Assembly (NCBI RefSeq): GCF_008369445.1
Contig: NZ_VTWH01000001.1
Coordinates: forward strand, 682,001-746,000
DNA: 64,000 bases
Direction of reading: 5' to 3'
DNA from: Aureimonas fodinaquatilis
GTDB taxonomy: Bacteria > Pseudomonadota > Alphaproteobacteria > Rhizobiales > Rhizobiaceae
Of this stretch, positions 53,678 through 64,000 are shown piece after piece. The notes below the pieces were generated by a model. That model saw only the letters and a program-made list of their open reading frames with translations, was not told the DNA's origin and ran no database searches. Position numbers and translations under genes: made by a program. Position 1 is the stretch's first letter, and each line of letters opens with the position of its first letter.

Positions 53678-54200
53678 GCCGTTTCTGCTGATCGTTGAGG
53701 ATGACGCAACCTTTGCCAGAACACTTGCGCGCTCTTTCGAGCGCAGGGGGTATCGGGTGGAGATGCGCGAAACGCCGGTCGATGTTGCTGCCTTGCTGCT
53801 GGCGGAAACGCCGGACTACGCCGTTGTGGACCTGAAACTGGCAGGAAGCTCCGGCCTGGAATGTATCAGACTGTTGCACACACGTGCGCCGGAAATGAAG
53901 ATTGTGGTGCTGACTGGCTTTGCCAGCATTGCCACGGCAGTGGAAGCCATCAAGCTTGGCGCCTGCCATTATCTGGCCAAACCCGCCAATACGGATGATA
54001 TCGAAGCAGCGTTTGAGCGGGCGAGCGGCGACGTTGCCGTTCCGGTGGATGGCCGCCCGACCTCGCTGAAAAATCTGGAATGGGAGCGCATTCACGAGAC
54101 ACTGGTCGCAACCGATTTCAACATTTCCGAGACCGCCCGGCGTCTGGGAATGCACCGGCGCACTCTGGCTCGAAAGCTGGAAAAGCGCCCGGTGCGATGA
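53667..54200 (+). CDS. regA: RegA/PrrA/ActR-type response regulator
   Basis: 177-residue response regulator. The receiver has EDD at 11-13 and the phospho-accepting D55 in VVDLKLAG. The short Fis-type helix-turn-helix at the C terminus, NISETARRLGMHRRTLARKL, is nearly invariant in RegA/ActR. It controls oxidases, CO2/N2 fixation and energy genes in alphaproteobacteria, and probably cydAB here. ATG at 53667 overlaps the regB stop by 11 bases. Convergent with the glyoxalase-like gene, 9 bp away. Confidence 0.93.
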   Translation: METKPFLLIVEDDATFARTLARSFERRGYRVEMRETPVDVAALLLAETPDYAVVDLKLAGSSGLECIRLLHTRAPEMKIVVLTGFASIATAVEAIKLGACHYLAKPANTDDIEAAFERASGDVAVPVDGRPTSLKNLEWERIHETLVATDFNISETARRLGMHRRTLARKLEKRPVR

Positions 54201-54209
54201 GCAGTGCCG

Positions 54210-54749
54210 TCAGGTTTTCAATTCCATGAAGCGAAGATGGTTGCTGAAGGGGTCAATCACCTCAACTTCCAGCCGTGTGCCTTCGTCTCTCAGACCCGGC
54301 TTCATATAGCGGTAGTTTTTGCCGGAAAGCTCTTTCTGAAACGAGCGGATGCCGCTCATGTAAACCACCATATTGCCGCCCGGTGTCGCATCGCCCGCAT
54401 GTTCGGAAAGATGAAGCCTCAAACCACCACGTGATATCTGTGTGTAAAGCGGAAAATTTTCGCCGTAGCGATGTTCCCAATCCACGCTGAAGCCCAGAAA
54501 GCCCAGATAGAATTCGTGCGCTTTGGCAACTTCGAATATGCGAACAATCGGCACGGCCTGCTGGAAGCTGATCAGGTCCTTGTCTGGCTCATCTTCCGAG
54601 AGCTGGGCTGATAGTATGTTCCAGTTGGCAGCACCAAGCTGCCGCGCAACAATTTCCAGTGCCTCACTGTGCGAAATGTCATGCTGACGAGCGCCAAGTG
54701 CCAGTCGCAAGGTTTTGGCCATTGCCTTTGCATCGCGAAAATCGCGCAT
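54210..54749 (-). CDS. Glyoxalase/bleomycin-resistance fold protein with N-terminal helical extension
   Basis: 179 residues from the preferred ATG at 54749 (GGGGA upstream; MRDFRDAKAMAKTL is a natural family start), or 196 from ATG 54800. The first about 60 residues form a helical module (LGARQHDISHSEALEIVARQLGAANWN), and the rest a beta-alpha-beta glyoxalase/VOC domain with RLHLSEHAGDATPG and VIDPFSNHLRFMEL. Relatives bind glycopeptides or small electrophiles; the function here is unknown. Downstream of regA on the opposite strand. Confidence 0.75.
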   Translation of the reverse strand: MRDFRDAKAMAKTLRLALGARQHDISHSEALEIVARQLGAANWNILSAQLSEDEPDKDLISFQQAVPIVRIFEVAKAHEFYLGFLGFSVDWEHRYGENFPLYTQISRGGLRLHLSEHAGDATPGGNMVVYMSGIRSFQKELSGKNYRYMKPGLRDEGTRLEVEVIDPFSNHLRFMELKT

Positions 54750-54959
54750 TTTGTTCCCCGGTTCCGGCGAAACCACTGTCAGTACCTGCATTGCTGACAT
54801 CTTCGCCTGACAGGTAACAATCAGGAAGACTTCAGATCAGGCATTCGCCATACCCCGAAGGGGCGCAGGTTGCTGGCTGCCTTTTGCCGACAACCTTTAT
54901 AACGCAATTGACAGAATTGTCAGCCTTATTTGCGGCCGCAAGCCCGCATTTAGCGCTTG

Positions 54960-54992
54960 AAAAAGCCACCCGGGGCTAAGCCGCCGGGTGGC
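54960..54992 (-). terminator. Intrinsic terminator of csbD
   Basis: GCCACCCGG / CCGGGTGGC, 9-bp stem, 10-nt loop, followed on the minus strand by five T. It lies 28 bp past the csbD stop. Confidence 0.7.
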
Positions 54993-55019
54993 CAATTCTG
55001 GAATGCTGAAAGACGTTGA

Positions 55020-55205
55020 TCAGCGGCCCACTTGATCTTTCACGGCGTCCTTGACCTTGCCGTAATTTTTCTGGGCTTTGCCCTCGGCCTGATCGATTTT
55101 GCCTTCGGCCTTCATCCGCTCGCTGCCAACAACTTTGCCAGCTGCTTCTTTGACCTTGCCACCGATTTCCTTGGCGCCGCCCTTGATCTCGTTCTTGTCA
55201 ACCAT
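55020..55205 (-). CDS. csbD: CsbD-family general stress protein
   Basis: 61-residue, very hydrophilic Lys/Glu/Gly/Ala-rich protein with repeated GKVKEAAGK-type units: KGGAKEIGGKVKEAAGKVVG then AEGKIDQAEGKAQKNYGKVKDAV. CsbD proteins are abundant after general stress but biochemically undefined. ATG at 55205 has AGGAGTGAAACC upstream. A candidate EcfG promoter lies 54-78 bp upstream. Confidence 0.92.
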   Translation of the reverse strand: MVDKNEIKGGAKEIGGKVKEAAGKVVGSERMKAEGKIDQAEGKAQKNYGKVKDAVKDQVGR

Positions 55206-55258
55206 TTGGTTTCACTCCTGAATTTTGGGGCCAGCGCTGCTGCTGGCTTCACGAATAA

Positions 55259-55283
55259 AACTCTCAGGTCCAAGTCCGGTTCC
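55259..55283 (-). promoter_or_regulatory. Candidate EcfG (general stress sigma factor) promoter of csbD
   Basis: On the minus strand GGAAC (complement of 55279-55283) is followed after 16 bp by AGTT (complement of 55259-55262). This fits the alphaproteobacterial EcfG consensus GGAAC-N16/17-nGTT, and csbD genes are typical EcfG targets. Confidence 0.55.
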
Positions 55284-55317
55284 ATTTCCAACATTAAAAA
55301 TTGTTTATGTGAGCAAC

Positions 55318-55344
55318 AAAAAAGGGCCCGGAAAACCGGACCCT
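55318..55344 (-). terminator. Intrinsic terminator of the groES-groEL operon
   Basis: 9-bp stem AGGGTCCGG / CCGGGCCCT (one G-U-type mismatch) with a TTTT loop, then six T on the minus strand. It lies 78 bp past the groEL stop. Confidence 0.8.
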
Positions 55345-55421
55345 CTATTCGTTCAAAGAAGCCATGAACTGAGTGGTGCGTTTCGAATGATCTTTCGATC
55401 AACCGCAACGCTCCAACTTTT

Positions 55422-57101
<1,680 letters not shown>

Positions 57102-57125
57102 TCAGAAATCGGTTGGTGGCTGTTT

Positions 57126-57422
57126 TCAGCCAACGATTCCGAGAATGTCGGATTCTTTCATGATCAACAGGTCTTCGCCGCCGATCTTGATTTCAGTTCC
57201 GGACCATTTGCCAAACAGAACGCGATCGCCTGCCTTGACGTCCAGCGGGTTGATTTTGCCCGTTTCGTCACGTGCACCAGCGCCAACGGCGATAACTTCG
57301 CCTTCCTGTGGCTTTTCCTTGGCGGTGTCAGGAATAATGATGCCACCGGCAGTCTTGGTTTCGGACTCCACGCGGCGCACAACCACGCGGTCATGCAGGG
57401 GACGGAAGTTCACGTTAGCCAT
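57126..57422 (-). CDS. groES: Co-chaperonin GroES (10 kDa)
   Basis: 98-residue ring cap of GroEL. Full length with [27 protein letters not shown] at the start, the mobile loop around 18-33, and [18 protein letters not shown] near 60-78. ATG at 57422 has GAGGG about 9 nt upstream. First gene of the operon, 72 bp before groEL. Confidence 0.97.
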   Translation of the reverse strand: MANVNFRPLHDRVVVRRVESETKTAGGIIIPDTAKEKPQEGEVIAVGAGARDETGKINPLDVKAGDRVLFGKWSGTEIKIGGEDLLIMKESDILGIVG

Positions 57423-57502
57423 ATCGTCAGACCCTCACTTGAATGGGACGGGCGTTTCTATGAGAAGGCCAAAACCTTTTCAGCATTTCGGCCCTGATGG
57501 AT

Positions 57503-57529
57503 TTGGCACTCACCTGAGGAGAGTGCTAA
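57503..57529 (-). promoter_or_regulatory. CIRCE element (HrcA operator)
   Basis: On the minus strand TTAGCACTC-N9-GAGTGCCAA, one mismatch from the consensus TTAGCACTC-N9-GAGTGCTAA. Immediately downstream of the promoter at 57538-57566, so HrcA bound here would block groES-groEL transcription. Confidence 0.93.
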
Positions 57530-57537
57530 CGACCCTC

Positions 57538-57566
57538 AGATAGGTTGACCCCCTTCAGCTTGTCAA
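57538..57566 (-). promoter_or_regulatory. groES-groEL promoter
   Basis: Minus strand TTGACA (complement of 57561-57566), 17-bp spacer, CTATCT (complement of 57538-57543). This fits the alphaproteobacterial promoter for groESL; transcription would start near 57531, just before CIRCE. Confidence 0.75.
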
Positions 57567-57674
57567 TGGCACGGAAAATTTCTTCCTGAATTTTTTCTGA
57601 ATGGCATTTTGGAACTGCTGTCGCTCGATCCAGCTTGAAAATTCTGTATGTTGCTGCCCTGCCTTTGAGTTTGC

Positions 57675-57698
57675 GCCCGCGGAAAGGCCCGCGGAAAG
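57675..57698 (+). repeat. Tandem 12-bp duplication before the monooxygenase gene
   Basis: GCCCGCGGAAAG occurs twice in a row, 9 bp before the start ATG. The second copy supplies the GGAAAGGA ribosome-binding site, so the duplication may alter translation initiation. Confidence 0.7.
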
Positions 57699-57706
57699 GA
57701 TTGCCG

Positions 57707-59263
57707 ATGCGCGATGAAGTGTTGATAGCAGGAGCAGGGCCCACAGGGCTGACTTTGGCCCTCTGGTTGACAATGCAGGGGGTAAAGGTTCGGATCATCG
57801 ACAAGGCACCCGGCCCGGGCCAAACCTCGCGGGCCATGGTGGTGCAGGCCCGCACGCTGGAACTTTACCGGCAGGCAGACATGGCAGAAGCTGTTGTGGC
57901 CGCGGGACATCCCAACCCGGCGATTAATCTGTGGATCGAGGGCAAACGGCAGGCGCATATTGATTTTGCCGGGGTGGGACAAGCCTTGACGCCCTATCCT
58001 TATGTTCTGGTCTATCCACAGGATCAGCATGAAAAAATGCTGGAGGAGCAGCTGGCCCGACGTGGCGTCATGGTTGAGCGGGACACGGCCCTGATCAGTT
58101 TTGAGGACAAGGGTGACTGGGTGGAAGCCGTCATTGAAACCACGCCTGGCGAACGCAGCATTGCGCAGGCGCTGTATCTGGCTGGCTGCGATGGTGCGCG
58201 CTCTGTTGTTCGCCAGAAATTGAACATTGCTTTTCCCGGCGGCACCTATGACCGATTCTATTATGTTGCGGACGTCAACTTGTCCGGCCCGGTCGCGGAC
58301 GGGCAGATACACGTTGTTCTGGATCACGCGGATTTTCTTGCACTTCTGTCTTATGGGCCGTCGGGTGAGGCGCGCCTCATCGGCACTTTGCAGGAACAGC
58401 CGGGTGTAAAGCCGGAAGACCTGACATTTGCCGATGTGGCCCATCGGGCAATGGAAGGCATGCAGCTGAGCATTGATAAGGTGAACTGGTTTTCCACCTA
58501 TCGCGCGCATCATCGGGTGGTGGACAGTTTCCGCAAAGGACGCGTTTTCCTGGCGGGGGATGCCGCGCATATCCACAGCCCCGCGGGCGGGCAGGGCATG
58601 AACACGGGCATTGGAGATGCCATTAACCTTGCCTGGAAACTGGCCGCAGTTCTGGGCGGCAAAGCCCCCGATCGTCTGCTGGACACCTACCAGTCAGAGC
58701 GCAGGGCATTCGCTGTGCAACTGGTGGCAACCACAGACCGTGTGTTCACATTGGCCACGTCGCCCGGCAATCTTGCGCGCTTTGTGCGCACACGCATTGC
58801 GCCTCTGGTCGTGCCGCTTGCCGGCAGGCTGGAAAAACTGCGTGAGCGCCTTTTCCGTGTGTTGTCGCAGACAATGCTCAACTACCGGCAGGGACCGCTG
58901 AGTGCGGGCGTATCTGGCAGTGTGCAGGGTGGTGAGCGGCTGCCCTGGGTGCACAATCCAAGGCAGGACAATTATGCATCCCTGAACGCCCTAGGCTGGC
59001 AGATCCATGTCTACGGCAGGCCGGGCGATGCGCTGCAACATTGGTGCGCAGACAACAGCGTGCCACTGCATGTGTTCGGATGGGATGATACCTGCGCCAA
59101 TGCGGGATTTGTCAGCGACACCGCCTGCCTGTTGCGGCCGGATACCTACATTGCACTTGTTTGGCCTGCTGCCGAAATTGATGCACTGCAACAGTGGTTG
59201 AACGAGCAAGCACTTGATATAACACCCTGGCAAACCGAAAAAACCGGTGATGATGGCGGTTGA
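57707..59263 (+). CDS. FAD-dependent aromatic monooxygenase (PheA/TfdB family)
   Basis: 518-residue flavoprotein hydroxylase. The FAD ADP-binding GAGPTGLTLA motif (G9, G11, G14), the DG motif in GCDGARSVVRQKL, and GDAAHIHSPAGGQGMNTGIGDA (third FAD motif) are all present, so NAD(P)H-dependent hydroxylation of an aromatic or polyketide-like ring is expected. ATG at 57707 has GGAAAGGA 6 nt upstream. The substrate cannot be read from the sequence, and no aromatic pathway genes are adjacent. Confidence 0.85.
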   Translation: MRDEVLIAGAGPTGLTLALWLTMQGVKVRIIDKAPGPGQTSRAMVVQARTLELYRQADMAEAVVAAGHPNPAINLWIEGKRQAHIDFAGVGQALTPYPYVLVYPQDQHEKMLEEQLARRGVMVERDTALISFEDKGDWVEAVIETTPGERSIAQALYLAGCDGARSVVRQKLNIAFPGGTYDRFYYVADVNLSGPVADGQIHVVLDHADFLALLSYGPSGEARLIGTLQEQPGVKPEDLTFADVAHRAMEGMQLSIDKVNWFSTYRAHHRVVDSFRKGRVFLAGDAAHIHSPAGGQGMNTGIGDAINLAWKLAAVLGGKAPDRLLDTYQSERRAFAVQLVATTDRVFTLATSPGNLARFVRTRIAPLVVPLAGRLEKLRERLFRVLSQTMLNYRQGPLSAGVSGSVQGGERLPWVHNPRQDNYASLNALGWQIHVYGRPGDALQHWCADNSVPLHVFGWDDTCANAGFVSDTACLLRPDTYIALVWPAAEIDALQQWLNEQALDITPWQTEKTGDDGG

Positions 59264-59320
59264 CGGGGCGGGCCGGTATGCGTAGGCCTGCGGCGATTAA
59301 AATGTTTTGGGTGAGCGGGC

Positions 59321-60169
59321 ATGAGTGAGAGTATGGCGTCTCTTCGCAGGATTGACCGGCTGTCGGACGTGGACGGGCAGTATGATGTGCTGTTCTGCGA
59401 TGTCTGGGGTGTTGTGCACAATGGTGAGGTCAAGTCGCCTGCGGCAGAGGCGGCATTGACGGCTGCCCGCAATCAGGGCGTCAAGGTGGTGCTGCTCACC
59501 AATTCACCCCGCACCAGCGAGGCTGTGGCCCAGCAACTCGGTGTGCTGAACTTCTCGCGAAGTGCCTATGATGCCATCGTCACGTCGGGAGATGCCACGC
59601 GAGCCCTGATCAAGTCCGGGCCGCGCAAATTGTTTCACCTAGGGCCTGAGCGGGACATTGATCTGTTTGCCGGGCTGGATGTTGAACTGGTGCAGGCAGA
59701 CGAGGCGCAAAGCATTGCTGCAACCGGTCTGTTTCATGATGAGCGCGAGACGCCGGAAGATTATGCGGATCTTTTGGCCGGATTTGCAGCGCGCGGCCTG
59801 GATATGGTCTGTGCCAATCCGGACATTGTGGTGCATCGCGGTGAAAGGCTGATTTATTGTGCCGGGGCGCTGGCCCAGTCCTATTCAGCACTGGGAGGCA
59901 AGGTGTTCCTGGCAGGCAAGCCGCATGCGCCGATTTATGAGCTGGCCGCACGGGTGGCAGATGCCGCTGGCAAGCGCATTCTGTGCATTGGAGATGGGCT
60001 GTTCACCGACATTGCCGGGGCCAATGGTTTCGGCGCGGATGCATTGCTGGTCATACGTGGTATCCACGAAGTAGAGCTGCAGGACGTTGCCATGGAGGCC
60101 GGGCCGCTGACAGACGCGTTGCGGCAACGCGGCCTTGTTGCGCAATACGCTATCGAGAGCCTGCGGTGA
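59321..60169 (+). CDS. HAD-superfamily IIA protein (TIGR01459/NagD-like)
   Basis: 282-residue HAD-fold protein. Nucleophile D27 is in FCDVWGVVHNG, but the residue two on is W29, where phosphatases carry the second Asp (DxD); TIGR01459 members share this DVWG form, so ordinary phosphatase activity is doubtful. LLTNSPRTS, GKPHAPIYE and GDGLFTDIAGANGFG are further HAD motifs. It overlaps ribF by 4 bp (GTGA), a gene order common in Rhizobiales, so a role in flavin phosphate chemistry is a possibility. Confidence 0.88.
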   Translation: MSESMASLRRIDRLSDVDGQYDVLFCDVWGVVHNGEVKSPAAEAALTAARNQGVKVVLLTNSPRTSEAVAQQLGVLNFSRSAYDAIVTSGDATRALIKSGPRKLFHLGPERDIDLFAGLDVELVQADEAQSIAATGLFHDERETPEDYADLLAGFAARGLDMVCANPDIVVHRGERLIYCAGALAQSYSALGGKVFLAGKPHAPIYELAARVADAAGKRILCIGDGLFTDIAGANGFGADALLVIRGIHEVELQDVAMEAGPLTDALRQRGLVAQYAIESLR

Positions 60170-61158
60170 GTGCCGGTTTGACACGCATTGGCGATATTGC
60201 TGATCTGCCCGCAGAGCTTAAGGGCTGTGTGGTTGCAATCGGCAATTTTGACGGCGTGCATCGTGGCCACCAGGCAGTGCTGGGCCGCGCAAAAGATGAG
60301 GCGGCACGGTTGGGTGTGCCATTGGTCTGCCTGACATTCGAGCCGCATCCGCGCACGGTGTTCAAGCCGGACCAGCCGGTCGCCCGGCTCACCGCCGCAC
60401 CCCTGAAAGCACGAATTCTTTCGGTTCTGGGCTTCGATGCGGTGGTGGAGCAGGCATTCACCCGCGAATTCGCGGCCCAGTCGGCGGAAAGCTTCATTCG
60501 CAACATTCTGCTTGAACAGCTTGCCGCCCGCCATGTCGTTGTTGGCTATGATTTCCAGTATGGCGCCAGGCGCGCCGGCACGCCGGCAACATTGATTCAG
60601 GCCGGGCACGAGCTTGGCTTTGGTGTGACGGTGGTGGACGAGTTTGATGACGAAGGCGGTGCGGTCGTGTCCTCAAGCCGGGTTCGGGTGGACCTGGCCG
60701 CTGGAGATATTGCCGGGGCGAACAGCCTTCTGGGCTATCGCTGGATGGTTTCCGGCACCGTGGAGCATGGCCGCAAACTGGGGCGCAGCCTTGGTTATCC
60801 GACTGCCAACATGCAGCTTGCGGATGATTGCCTGCTGGCGCACGGAATTTATGCAGTGCGTTTTCGCCGGGCAGATGGCAGCCTGCATGGCGGCGTTGCC
60901 AGTTTCGGGCGGCGACCAACCTTTGATGACGGCGCACCGGTCTTTGAAACATTTCTCCTCGATTTTTCCGGCGACCTGTATGGGGAAGAAGCCGTTATTT
61001 CGATTTTTGCATATTTGCGCGGTGAACTGAAATTTGACAACGTTGATGCACTGATACGGCAGATGGATGCTGATACCGAAGTTGCGCGGCAGATTTTGGC
61101 CCGGGCTGAACCGCTGTCGGAAATTGACAGGCACCTGGCATTTGTGACCAACGCCTGA
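60166..61158 (+). CDS. ribF: Bifunctional riboflavin kinase/FAD synthetase
   Basis: 330-residue enzyme making FMN then FAD from riboflavin. The N-terminal FAD synthetase has GNFDGVHRGHQAVL (about 25-38), and the C-terminal kinase has SLGYPTANM near 209-217. The start is the GTG at 60166 overlapping the preceding stop (GTGA); no upstream ATG fits the family. FAD made here serves the monooxygenase and other flavoproteins of the window, though it is a housekeeping gene. Confidence 0.95.
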   Translation: MSAGLTRIGDIADLPAELKGCVVAIGNFDGVHRGHQAVLGRAKDEAARLGVPLVCLTFEPHPRTVFKPDQPVARLTAAPLKARILSVLGFDAVVEQAFTREFAAQSAESFIRNILLEQLAARHVVVGYDFQYGARRAGTPATLIQAGHELGFGVTVVDEFDDEGGAVVSSSRVRVDLAAGDIAGANSLLGYRWMVSGTVEHGRKLGRSLGYPTANMQLADDCLLAHGIYAVRFRRADGSLHGGVASFGRRPTFDDGAPVFETFLLDFSGDLYGEEAVISIFAYLRGELKFDNVDALIRQMDADTEVARQILARAEPLSEIDRHLAFVTNA

Positions 61159-61378
61159 AATGCCCCTTTATCGCAAGCGCGCAGCTTGATACAGAGACGC
61201 CATGTTGCCACTGGAACACGATTGTCATTGCGCCATACGAATTACCGGCCCGGTTTCGCGCTTCTGTTAAGAGGGGCGGGGCCGGGACGATGTTTTGCGC
61301 CCGCGCAGTGATGTGGGCAGACCTGATGCACTTGCCGCTGCACAGCCAGTTTCGGCCTCTTGATGAAAAGCCATTGCA
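61159..61378 (+). other. ileS leader region
   Basis: 220 bp between ribF and ileS. Possible short upstream ORF at 61290-61382 (30 residues, MFCARAVMWADLM...), whose stop overlaps the ileS ATG as ATGA. No T-box is expected in this group and none is evident. Confidence 0.3.
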
Positions 61379-64000
61379 ATGACCGACACCAAGTTTGACT
61401 ATTCCACGACGCTTTATTTGCCGCAGACCCAGTTTCCCATGCGTGCCGGATTGCCGGAGGCCGAGCCGAAATGGCTGGAAAAATGGGATGCGATGAATCT
61501 TTATGGCAAGTTGCGTCAGGCAGGCAGCGGGCGGCCAAAATATGTTCTGCATGACGGCCCCCCTTATGCCAACGGCAATCTGCACATTGGCCATGCCCTG
61601 AACAAGGTGTTGAAAGATGCGATCACCCGCTCTTTCCAGATGCGCGGCTATGATGCCAACTATGTTCCGGGCTGGGACTGCCATGGCCTGCCGATCGAGT
61701 GGAAGATCGAGGAACAGTACCGGGCCAAGGGCAAGAATAAGGACGACGTGCCGATCAACGAGTTTCGGCGCGAATGTCGTGAGTTTGCCACGCACTGGGT
61801 GGGCGTGCAGTCGGAAGAGTTTCGTCGCCTTGGCGTGGAGGGGGATTTCAAGAACCCTTACCTGACCATGTCTTTTGACGCGGAATCGGTGATTGCCGGC
61901 GAACTGATCAAATTTGCCATGAGCGGACAGCTTTATCGCGGATCCAAACCGATCATGTGGTCGGTTGTCGAGCGCACCGCTTTGGCCGAGGCTGAGGTTG
62001 AATATCACGACCATGAGTCCGATACCGTCTGGGTCAAGTTTCCGGTGTGCGGCAATGCCGAGCTTGCCGGTGCATCCGTCGTGATCTGGACCACCACACC
62101 CTGGACGCTGCCAGCCAACCGGGCCATCAGCTACAGTCCAAAAGTTGCCTATGGCGTGTATGAAGTCACGGCGCCTGATGACGAGGCTGCGCCGCGTTGG
62201 GCTATGGCCGGAGACCGGTTTGTGCTGGCCGATGCATTGGCTGGCGATGTTCTGGCCAAGGCGCGTGTGCCGGAAGGCGGCTACAAAAGAGTTGGCGATG
62301 TGCCCGCCACTGTTCTGGCCGAACTGGTATGCGACCATCCGCTCCGTGGTTGGGAAAAGGTCAGCGGCATTGATGGTGCCTATGGCTTCGCCGTGCCGTT
62401 GCTGGCCGGCGACCATGTGACCGATGACGCCGGAACCGGCTTTGTGCACACGGCACCCGGCCATGGCCGGGAAGACTTTGACGCCTTCATTGCCAATCGG
62501 CGGCAGTTGGAAGCGCGCGGCATAGACACCGCCATACCATTCACTGTGGATGACGGCGGTTTCTACACGCGTGAAGTGCCAGGTCTTGGCCCGGATTCCG
62601 CAGAAGGTCCGGCGCGGGTGATTGATGACAAGGGCAAGAAGGGCGATGCCAATCAGCGGGTGATTGATGCTTTGGTTGCACAGGGCAACCTGATTGCGCG
62701 CGGGCGGTTGAAGCACTCCTATCCGCATTCATGGCGGTCGAAAAAGCCGGTAATTTTCCGCAACACGCCGCAGTGGTTTGTGCATATGGACAAGGATCTG
62801 GGTGGCGAAACGCTGCGCGAAGTGGCGCTGAAGGCGATCGAGGAAACACGGTTTGTGCCCGCCTCCGGCCAGAATCGCCTGCGCGGCATGATTGCCGAAC
62901 GCCCTGACTGGGTGCTTTCGCGCCAGCGCAGCTGGGGTGTGCCGATCTGCGTTTTCGTGGACGAGAGCGGCGAAGTGCTGATGGACGAGGCGGTGAACGA
63001 GCGCATCCTGACCGCATTCGCGCAGGAAGGTGCCGATGCGTGGTTTGCAGATGGCGCAAAAGAGCGCTTTCTTGGCAATGCGCATGATGGTGACCGCTGG
63101 ACCATGGTCCGCGATATCCTGGATGTCTGGTTTGATTCCGGCTGCACACACGCATTCTGTCTGGAAAAAAGACCGGATCTGAAATGGCCCGCGGACCTGT
63201 ATCTGGAAGGTTCTGACCAGCATCGTGGCTGGTTCCACTCCTCGCTTCTGGAAAGCTGCGGAACCCGCGGGCGCGCGCCTTATGACGCAGTGCTGACGCA
63301 CGGGTTTGTCATGGACGAAGAAGGCCGCAAAATGTCGAAATCACTTGGCAATGTGGTGACGCCGCAGGAAGTGATCCGCCAGTCTGGCGCCGATATTCTG
63401 CGCCTGTGGGTGGTTTCTTCCGACTATTCGGAAGATTTGCGGCTGGGCAAAACCATTCTGCAAACCAATATCGACGCCTATCGCAAGTTGCGCAATACCG
63501 TTCGCTGGATGCTCGGCACTCTTTCCCACGATACGGGCGAGACCATGGCAGTCGAAGATATGCCGGAGCTGGAGCGGCTGATGCTGCACCGGTTGACAGA
63601 GCTGGAAGCCATTGTGCTGAAAGCCTATGACAGCTTCGACTTCAAGCGCATTTCGCGCACTCTGGTTGACTTCGCGGTTGTGGAACTGTCGGCTTTCTAC
63701 TTCGACATCCGCAAGGATGCCCTGTATTGCGACGCTCCATCATCGCCACGCCGCAAAGCGGCATTGCAGGTGGTGCGCGAATTGTTCGACCGGTTGGTGA
63801 CATGGCTTGCGCCATTGTTGCCATTCACCATGGAAGAAGCATGGCTGGAACGCTACCCAGCAGCCGTTTCGGTGCATCTGGAGCAGTTCCGCCCCGTGGA
63901 TCCGCGCTGGCAGAATGAGGCGCTGGCAGCGCGTTGGCGGGATGTGCGGCGGGTTCGCCGTGTGGTCATGGGCGCTTTGGAAGAAGAACGGCGCGCCAAG
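61379..64000 (+). CDS. ileS: Isoleucyl-tRNA synthetase, 5' part
   Basis: Class Ia aminoacyl-tRNA synthetase charging tRNA-Ile. 874 residues are present and the C terminus lies past the right edge (family about 950-1000). HIGH motif H69-I-G-H72 in [16 protein letters not shown] at 651-655 in [11 protein letters not shown]. The CP1 editing domain contains [13 protein letters not shown], and DVWFDSG precedes the synthetic domain's second half. ATG at 61379 has a weak ribosome-binding site and follows a possible short upstream ORF. Typically found directly after ribF. Confidence 0.97.
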   Translation, partial: MTDTKFDYSTTLYLPQTQFPMRAGLPEAEPKWLEKWDAMNLYGKLRQAGSGRPKYVLHDGPPYANGNLHIGHALNKVLKDAITRSFQMRGYDANYVPGWDCHGLPIEWKIEEQYRAKGKNKDDVPINEFRRECREFATHWVGVQSEEFRRLGVEGDFKNPYLTMSFDAESVIAGELIKFAMSGQLYRGSKPIMWSVVERTALAEAEVEYHDHESDTVWVKFPVCGNAELAGASVVIWTTTPWTLPANRAISYSPKVAYGVYEVTAPDDEAAPRWAMAGDRFVLADALAGDVLAKARVPEGGYKRVGDVPATVLAELVCDHPLRGWEKVSGIDGAYGFAVPLLAGDHVTDDAGTGFVHTAPGHGREDFDAFIANRRQLEARGIDTAIPFTVDDGGFYTREVPGLGPDSAEGPARVIDDKGKKGDANQRVIDALVAQGNLIARGRLKHSYPHSWRSKKPVIFRNTPQWFVHMDKDLGGETLREVALKAIEETRFVPASGQNRLRGMIAERPDWVLSRQRSWGVPICVFVDESGEVLMDEAVNERILTAFAQEGADAWFADGAKERFLGNAHDGDRWTMVRDILDVWFDSGCTHAFCLEKRPDLKWPADLYLEGSDQHRGWFHSSLLESCGTRGRAPYDAVLTHGFVMDEEGRKMSKSLGNVVTPQEVIRQSGADILRLWVVSSDYSEDLRLGKTILQTNIDAYRKLRNTVRWMLGTLSHDTGETMAVEDMPELERLMLHRLTELEAIVLKAYDSFDFKRISRTLVDFAVVELSAFYFDIRKDALYCDAPSSPRRKAALQVVRELFDRLVTWLAPLLPFTMEEAWLERYPAAVSVHLEQFRPVDPRWQNEALAARWRDVRRVRRVVMGALEEERRAK

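Noticed and set aside
61159-61378. T-box riboswitch before ileS
   Set aside because: No specifier/antiterminator structure and T-boxes are not expected in alphaproteobacteria.
60995-62728. 577-codon open frame on the minus strand opposite ileS
   Set aside because: Antisense to a textbook IleRS with HIGH and KMSKS; composition artefact.

Overview
The window looks like chromosomal DNA of a GC-rich alphaproteobacterium, probably of the Rhizobiales/Hyphomicrobiales. This rests on the HAD-like gene - ribF - ileS order next to groES-groEL with a CIRCE element, a RegB/RegA redox two-component pair, a candidate EcfG-type stress promoter before a csbD gene, and many ABC, TTT and molybdenum-hydroxylase catabolic operons. 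Genes are densely packed with many 4-bp ATGA overlaps. I see no rRNA, tRNA, CRISPR array, insertion sequence or phage gene. Family calls are made by reading protein motifs; no database search was possible.

Layout. 1-2957 (-): an aspartate/alanine antiporter and the start of an aspartate 4-decarboxylase (aspartate in, alanine out). 3285-8064 (-): a sulfonate/nitrate-type ABC importer with an embedded flavoprotein plus 2[4Fe-4S] ferredoxin pair. 8478-20190 (+): a ten-gene operon with hydantoinase/oxoprolinase-type subunits A and B, a complete Liv-type ABC importer, a GntR regulator, a 3-hydroxyacyl-CoA-dehydrogenase-type enzyme and a class III aminotransferase, evidently a catabolic route for an unidentified substrate. 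20197-24970: two large divergent proteins that I do not recognise. 25088-29380 (-): a TctABC transporter with an M29/NicX-like metalloenzyme. 29786-35632: a malonyl-CoA-synthetase-like ligase, a GntR/FCD regulator, a crotonase lacking the hydratase glutamates, a CaiB/BaiF CoA-transferase and a second class III aminotransferase, with shared TGT-N2-ACA palindromes as candidate operators.

35629-38583: an Lrp regulator divergent from a homodimeric 2-oxoacid dehydrogenase E1 (MdeB/AceE-like). 38601-45227: a molybdenum hydroxylase operon (coxM-coxS-coxL-coxG-xdhC-mocA order) divergent from a TetR regulator with two spaced operator-like palindromes. 45233-49282 (-): a copper acquisition/cytochrome oxidase assembly cluster (CopC-CopD fusion, YcnI, Sco, PCuAC, DUF2946). 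49383-54200: cytochrome bd-type oxidase cydAB with a small DUF2474 subunit, divergent from RegB/RegA; a 42-residue membrane protein lies just before regB. 54210-57566 (-): a glyoxalase-fold protein, CsbD, GroEL and GroES. 57707-64000 (+): an FAD monooxygenase, an HAD-like protein, RibF and the first 874 codons of IleRS.

The points most worth pursuing are the divergent unknown pair at 20197-24970, the crotonase beside matB as a possible replacement for malonyl-CoA decarboxylase, the ten-gene hydantoinase-type operon, and the small membrane ORF between cydAB and regBA.
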